This document shows positions 61,702-64,000 of a stretch of 64,000 bases of DNA, one piece after another. The first letter of the stretch is position 1. The number at the start of each line of letters is the position of its first letter. This stretch comes from VXNE01 sp963664635 (GTDB lineage Bacteria > Pseudomonadota > Gammaproteobacteria > Pseudomonadales > Azotimanducaceae), in the NCBI GenBank assembly GCA_963664635.1, contig OY761542.1, positions 3,162,001 through 3,226,000 of the forward strand. Reading direction: 5' to 3'. Position numbers and translations under genes: made by a program. A model generated the notes under the pieces. It did not search any database and had not been told where the DNA came from. It worked only from the letters and a program-made list of their open reading frames with translations.

Positions 61702-62490
61702 CTAGTCGCCAGACTGCTCAGGCGCAGGATACGCCCCGGCGACCCAGACGAAGCTCTGCACGTCGACATGGTCCCGGGGCTGCAGTTCGACAATGGCGTC
61801 GCCGGTACGGCGCGCGAGATCCAGCAAACACTCGTATACGCCGACATCGAGAGACGCTCGATATCGCAACGTGAACTCGTGACCGACCCGGTCCGCGAAC
61901 ATTCGGGTGACCTCCGGCTTGAGGAACATGTGCGTTTCCGGCTTCCAGAGGAACGGCAGATACGTGACCACCGTCCACTTCGCCGCATCATGAGTTCTCA
62001 GGACTCTCGACATCCTCGTCAGACCAGCTTCCAGCTCGCCTGTCGCGAACGCAGCCGCCCCCTCCACAAACGAGTTCCCGAGCGGACCCGTCAAGACGTC
62101 CCTGACCCGCATCAACTCGAACGGCGACAACAGGTTGGTCGCCTGAAACACCCGCATGGCCGATGCAGCGAATCCGGAGTCCGTGAGCGCCGCTTCCAGC
62201 GGAACGGTGTCGTCCAGCTTCTCCTTGGCGGCCCACTTGTAGCTTCGCTCCTGCTTCAAGTAGCGATCGTCGTGGAAGCCCTCGGCAAACTGCTCACGGA
62301 AGAACGACATGGCCCCTTTGAATCCGATCCAGTCGGGGCGGCGCCGCAGCGCTTCCTGTTTGAGCCGGGCTCGGACTTCGCCCTCGGTCTCGCCGTGTTC
62401 GCCGTAGACCTTCGCGACGGCTCCGCCACCCTTGCGGAACACGATGCCGTCGAATCTGCCGTTGTCCCGCGCTACGAGACGAACCGTCAA
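61702..62490 (-). CDS. Conserved hypothetical protein
   Basis: About 262 aa of unknown function. LTVRLVARDNGRFDGIVFRK, RRPDWIGFKGAMSFFREQFA, FQATNLLSPFELMRVRDVLT, TVVTYLPFLWKPETHMFLKP and YECLLDLARRTGDAIVELQP read like a folded globular protein, with no recognised domain. It lies 65 bases downstream of a HigBA-type module on the same strand and may be linked cargo. The start is uncertain: TTG 62490 was used because no ATG is present and a frame to 62931 overlaps the antitoxin gene. Confidence 0.6.
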   Translation of the reverse strand: MTVRLVARDNGRFDGIVFRKGGGAVAKVYGEHGETEGEVRARLKQEALRRRPDWIGFKGAMSFFREQFAEGFHDDRYLKQERSYKWAAKEKLDDTVPLEAALTDSGFAASAMRVFQATNLLSPFELMRVRDVLTGPLGNSFVEGAAAFATGELEAGLTRMSRVLRTHDAAKWTVVTYLPFLWKPETHMFLKPEVTRMFADRVGHEFTLRYRASLDVGVYECLLDLARRTGDAIVELQPRDHVDVQSFVWVAGAYPAPEQSGD

Positions 62491-62555
62491 CTCGCCCCCA
62501 CGCCTCGTCCGGAATCCGCTTGCGCAGTGACCAACCGCCCGTTCCCACCAGGTCG

Positions 62556-62840
62556 TCAGCCGATCCGAACCTGCACCCCCAGCGCACGCGTGATCCGCAT
62601 CACCGTCGCGAACGACGGGTTGCCGTCCGCGGACAGCGCCTTGTAGAGGCCCTCCCGGCTCATCCCCGCGTCGCGCGCGAGCCCGGCCATGTTCCCGGCA
62701 CGCGCCACATCGTTCAGCGCCGCCCGGATCAGGCTGCCGTCCCCGGGATCCTCGTCGGCGCACGCCGCCAGGTACAGGCGCGCATCCTCGGGCGTGCGCA
62801 ATTCTTCGGCCGCGTCCCATCTGCTGAAGGTCTCCGTCAT
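62556..62840 (-). CDS. HigA-like antitoxin (addiction-module antidote, COG3636)
   Basis: 94 aa. The acidic N-terminus ETFSRWDAAEELRTPEDARL is followed by a helix-turn-helix (AGNMAGLARDAGMSREGLYK with ALSADGNPSFATVMRITRAL). The fold and length match the COG3636 antitoxins. ATG 62840 overlaps the toxin stop (ATGA). Toxin-first order is the rule in this HigBA branch. Confidence 0.9.
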   Translation of the reverse strand: MTETFSRWDAAEELRTPEDARLYLAACADEDPGDGSLIRAALNDVARAGNMAGLARDAGMSREGLYKALSADGNPSFATVMRITRALGVQVRIG

Positions 62841-63133
62841 CTCCGCCTCCACTCGTTCGCCAGCCGCCCGGCACGCTCGACGTCCCGTGGCTGGCTGCCC
62901 TTGTCGCCGCCGCACAGCACCACCACCGCATCGCCGTCCCGCAGGCAGTACAGGCGGTAGCCCGGTCCGTGGTGGACGCGCATTTCGAACACGCCGCCGG
63001 CCAGCATTCTGGTATCCCCCGTGTTGCCCAGCGAGACGTTGCGCAGGCGCGCGTTGATCCGCGCCACCCCGGCGCGGTCCTTCAGGCCGCCGATCCAGCG
63101 CCGGAAGGTGGCGCTTTCGATCACTTCGGCCAT
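62837..63133 (-). CDS. HigB/RelE-family toxin (COG3657)
   Basis: 98 aa ribosome-dependent mRNA interferase-type fold. FRRWIGGLKDRAGVARINAR, VFEMRVHHGPGYRLYCL and VLCGGDKGSQPRDVERAGRL are the three conserved blocks, including the R-x-Y segment. First gene of the toxin-antitoxin operon. It probably stabilises the surrounding island. Confidence 0.9.
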   Translation of the reverse strand: MAEVIESATFRRWIGGLKDRAGVARINARLRNVSLGNTGDTRMLAGGVFEMRVHHGPGYRLYCLRDGDAVVVLCGGDKGSQPRDVERAGRLANEWRRR

Positions 63134-63226
63134 CGGATCGACTGTAAACCTCGGTTCACGATTCCGTCAATGCTCCTCTACATCACCGTCACTGATCCGG
63201 CAATCGCCCCCGGCGCATGCCCCTTC

Positions 63227-64000
63227 CTAGCCAACATACGCCGCGGTTACGGAACTTCGTCCGTGACCGAGTTCGCGGGAGATCATCAGCCGCGCCCTGT
63301 GGTCCGTTTCCCGATCCTCGCCCTCCAACTCGCGCCGGGCCGGGCCGCCCCGCACCGGCGCCTGCCAGCCCGTCAGGTCCTCGTAGCGGCGCACGGCGTA
63401 ACCGTGGCGCAGCGAGTGCATGCGCGCCATGCCGGCGTTGCGCACCTCGCGCTCGTAGATTCTCAGTTGACGCCGATAGCTTCGGTCCGCCGGGATCAGC
63501 GAACCGCTCCCGACCAGTTGCCGCGCCTCGTCGAGCAGCCGGCGCTGGACGTCCGTCAACACCGGGATCCAGCGCGCCCGGCCGCCCTTGCACCACGACG
63601 TCTTCAGCACGATCCGTTTGCCTCGGTCCGCGTAGCGCGGTTGGAACTTCATTGATTCCTCGCGCCTGAGCCCGAACGCGTCCTGCAGCCGCAGCGACAT
63701 CCTGACGTGCTCGTCGGCGACCTTCGCCAGCTGGTCCGCCTCGAGCGGCCGGCTCCTGTCCTCGCGGGCGACCGGCGAGTCCTTGACGATCCCGTAGTGC
63801 GCGTTCGACGGACGCACCACCCCCGGCTTGCCGACCCTGTTCGCCCACCAGCGCAGGTGCGCCATCCGGTTGGCCATGGTGCCGGTGGAGAGCCCCTGGC
63901 GGGACCACTCCCCGACCAGCGCCTCGACGTGCTTGTCCTTCAGCCCGCGGGCGCGCAGTCCCTTGAAGCCGAGATCGTGCAGGGTGTTCGCCATCAGGGC
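63227..64000 (-). CDS. Tyrosine recombinase/integrase (5' end beyond window)
   Basis: The visible 258 codons cover most of an integrase of the SAM-like plus catalytic domain type. N-terminal core-binding part: ARGLKDKHVEALVGEWSRQG followed by LSTGTMANRMAHLRWWANRV. The catalytic residues are R in FGLRREES, the H-x-x-R of MHSLRHGYA, H in LGHGRSSV and the tyrosine in TAAYVG. The frame stays open to the right edge, and homologues usually have 40-60 more N-terminal residues, so an internal ATG at 63994 is probably not the start. It may mark one end of the accessory island. No attachment site was recognised. Confidence 0.8.
   Translation of the reverse strand, partial: ALMANTLHDLGFKGLRARGLKDKHVEALVGEWSRQGLSTGTMANRMAHLRWWANRVGKPGVVRPSNAHYGIVKDSPVAREDRSRPLEADQLAKVADEHVRMSLRLQDAFGLRREESMKFQPRYADRGKRIVLKTSWCKGGRARWIPVLTDVQRRLLDEARQLVGSGSLIPADRSYRRQLRIYEREVRNAGMARMHSLRHGYAVRRYEDLTGWQAPVRGGPARRELEGEDRETDHRARLMISRELGHGRSSVTAAYVG

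Overview
The window is a GC-rich bacterial chromosome segment, most likely from an uncultured gammaproteobacterium with a marine or host-associated life. The evidence is indirect: many CoA/acyl-CoA catabolic genes, a DUF3014 protein, lipA, AidB, an MdlAB-like exporter pair and proteobacterial tRNAs. A C-24 sterol-methyltransferase homologue beside a Neverland/DAF-36-like Rieske oxygenase would fit a sponge symbiont, but that is inference. A run of 53 G residues and several single-base frameshifts suggest a draft or metagenomic assembly.

Layout. 0-14 kb is catabolic and redox metabolism: CaiB/BaiF CoA-transferase (cut by the left edge), a MaoC-like double-hotdog protein, a serine hydrolase, a VapBC pair with a visible operator palindrome, an SDR and MFS transporter, a VOC protein, an enolase-superfamily enzyme, tRNA-Asp and tRNA-Val, and two acyl-CoA dehydrogenases. 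Divergent from these is a three-gene operon: an RraA-like protein, a 519-aa CxxC protein, and a UGSC-family selenoprotein whose in-frame TGA at 13979-13981 is followed by a SECIS-like hairpin. 14.5-21.7 kb holds a sigma-54 two-component system downstream of a MacB/ADOP-type ABC export operon whose adaptor gene is frameshifted. 22-26 kb has a CbiX-like lipoprotein, a broken TonB-dependent receptor, and a second PIN/AbrB toxin-antitoxin pair. 26.5-30.8 kb is a second four-gene MacB-type export operon. 31-48.5 kb is mostly core: GNAT, DUF3014, asnS, a heterodimeric ABC exporter, a VOC epimerase, threonine ammonia-lyase, MFS, AidB, a NADAR protein, the sterol-methyltransferase/Rieske pair, lipA and an M17 aminopeptidase.

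48.5-64 kb is an accessory island. It carries inverted copies of a repeat around an orphan zinc-ribbon gene, a truncated Y1/RAYT transposase and a MITE-like element. Its defence-type genes are a large STAND NTPase with an N-terminal Cap4/DUF4297-like nuclease, a DUF4238 protein, a HEPN-type protein, a Kiwa pair (kwaA-kwaB) under a small winged-helix gene, and a HigBA-type toxin-antitoxin module. A tyrosine recombinase runs off the right edge.

How the genes connect. The two acyl-CoA dehydrogenases, CaiB and MaoC proteins fit branched-chain or aromatic acid breakdown. The UGSC operon looks like a thiol/selenol redox unit. The methyltransferase and Rieske enzyme may act in turn on a sterol. The right-hand island looks like a defence hotspot assembled by repeats and a recombinase.
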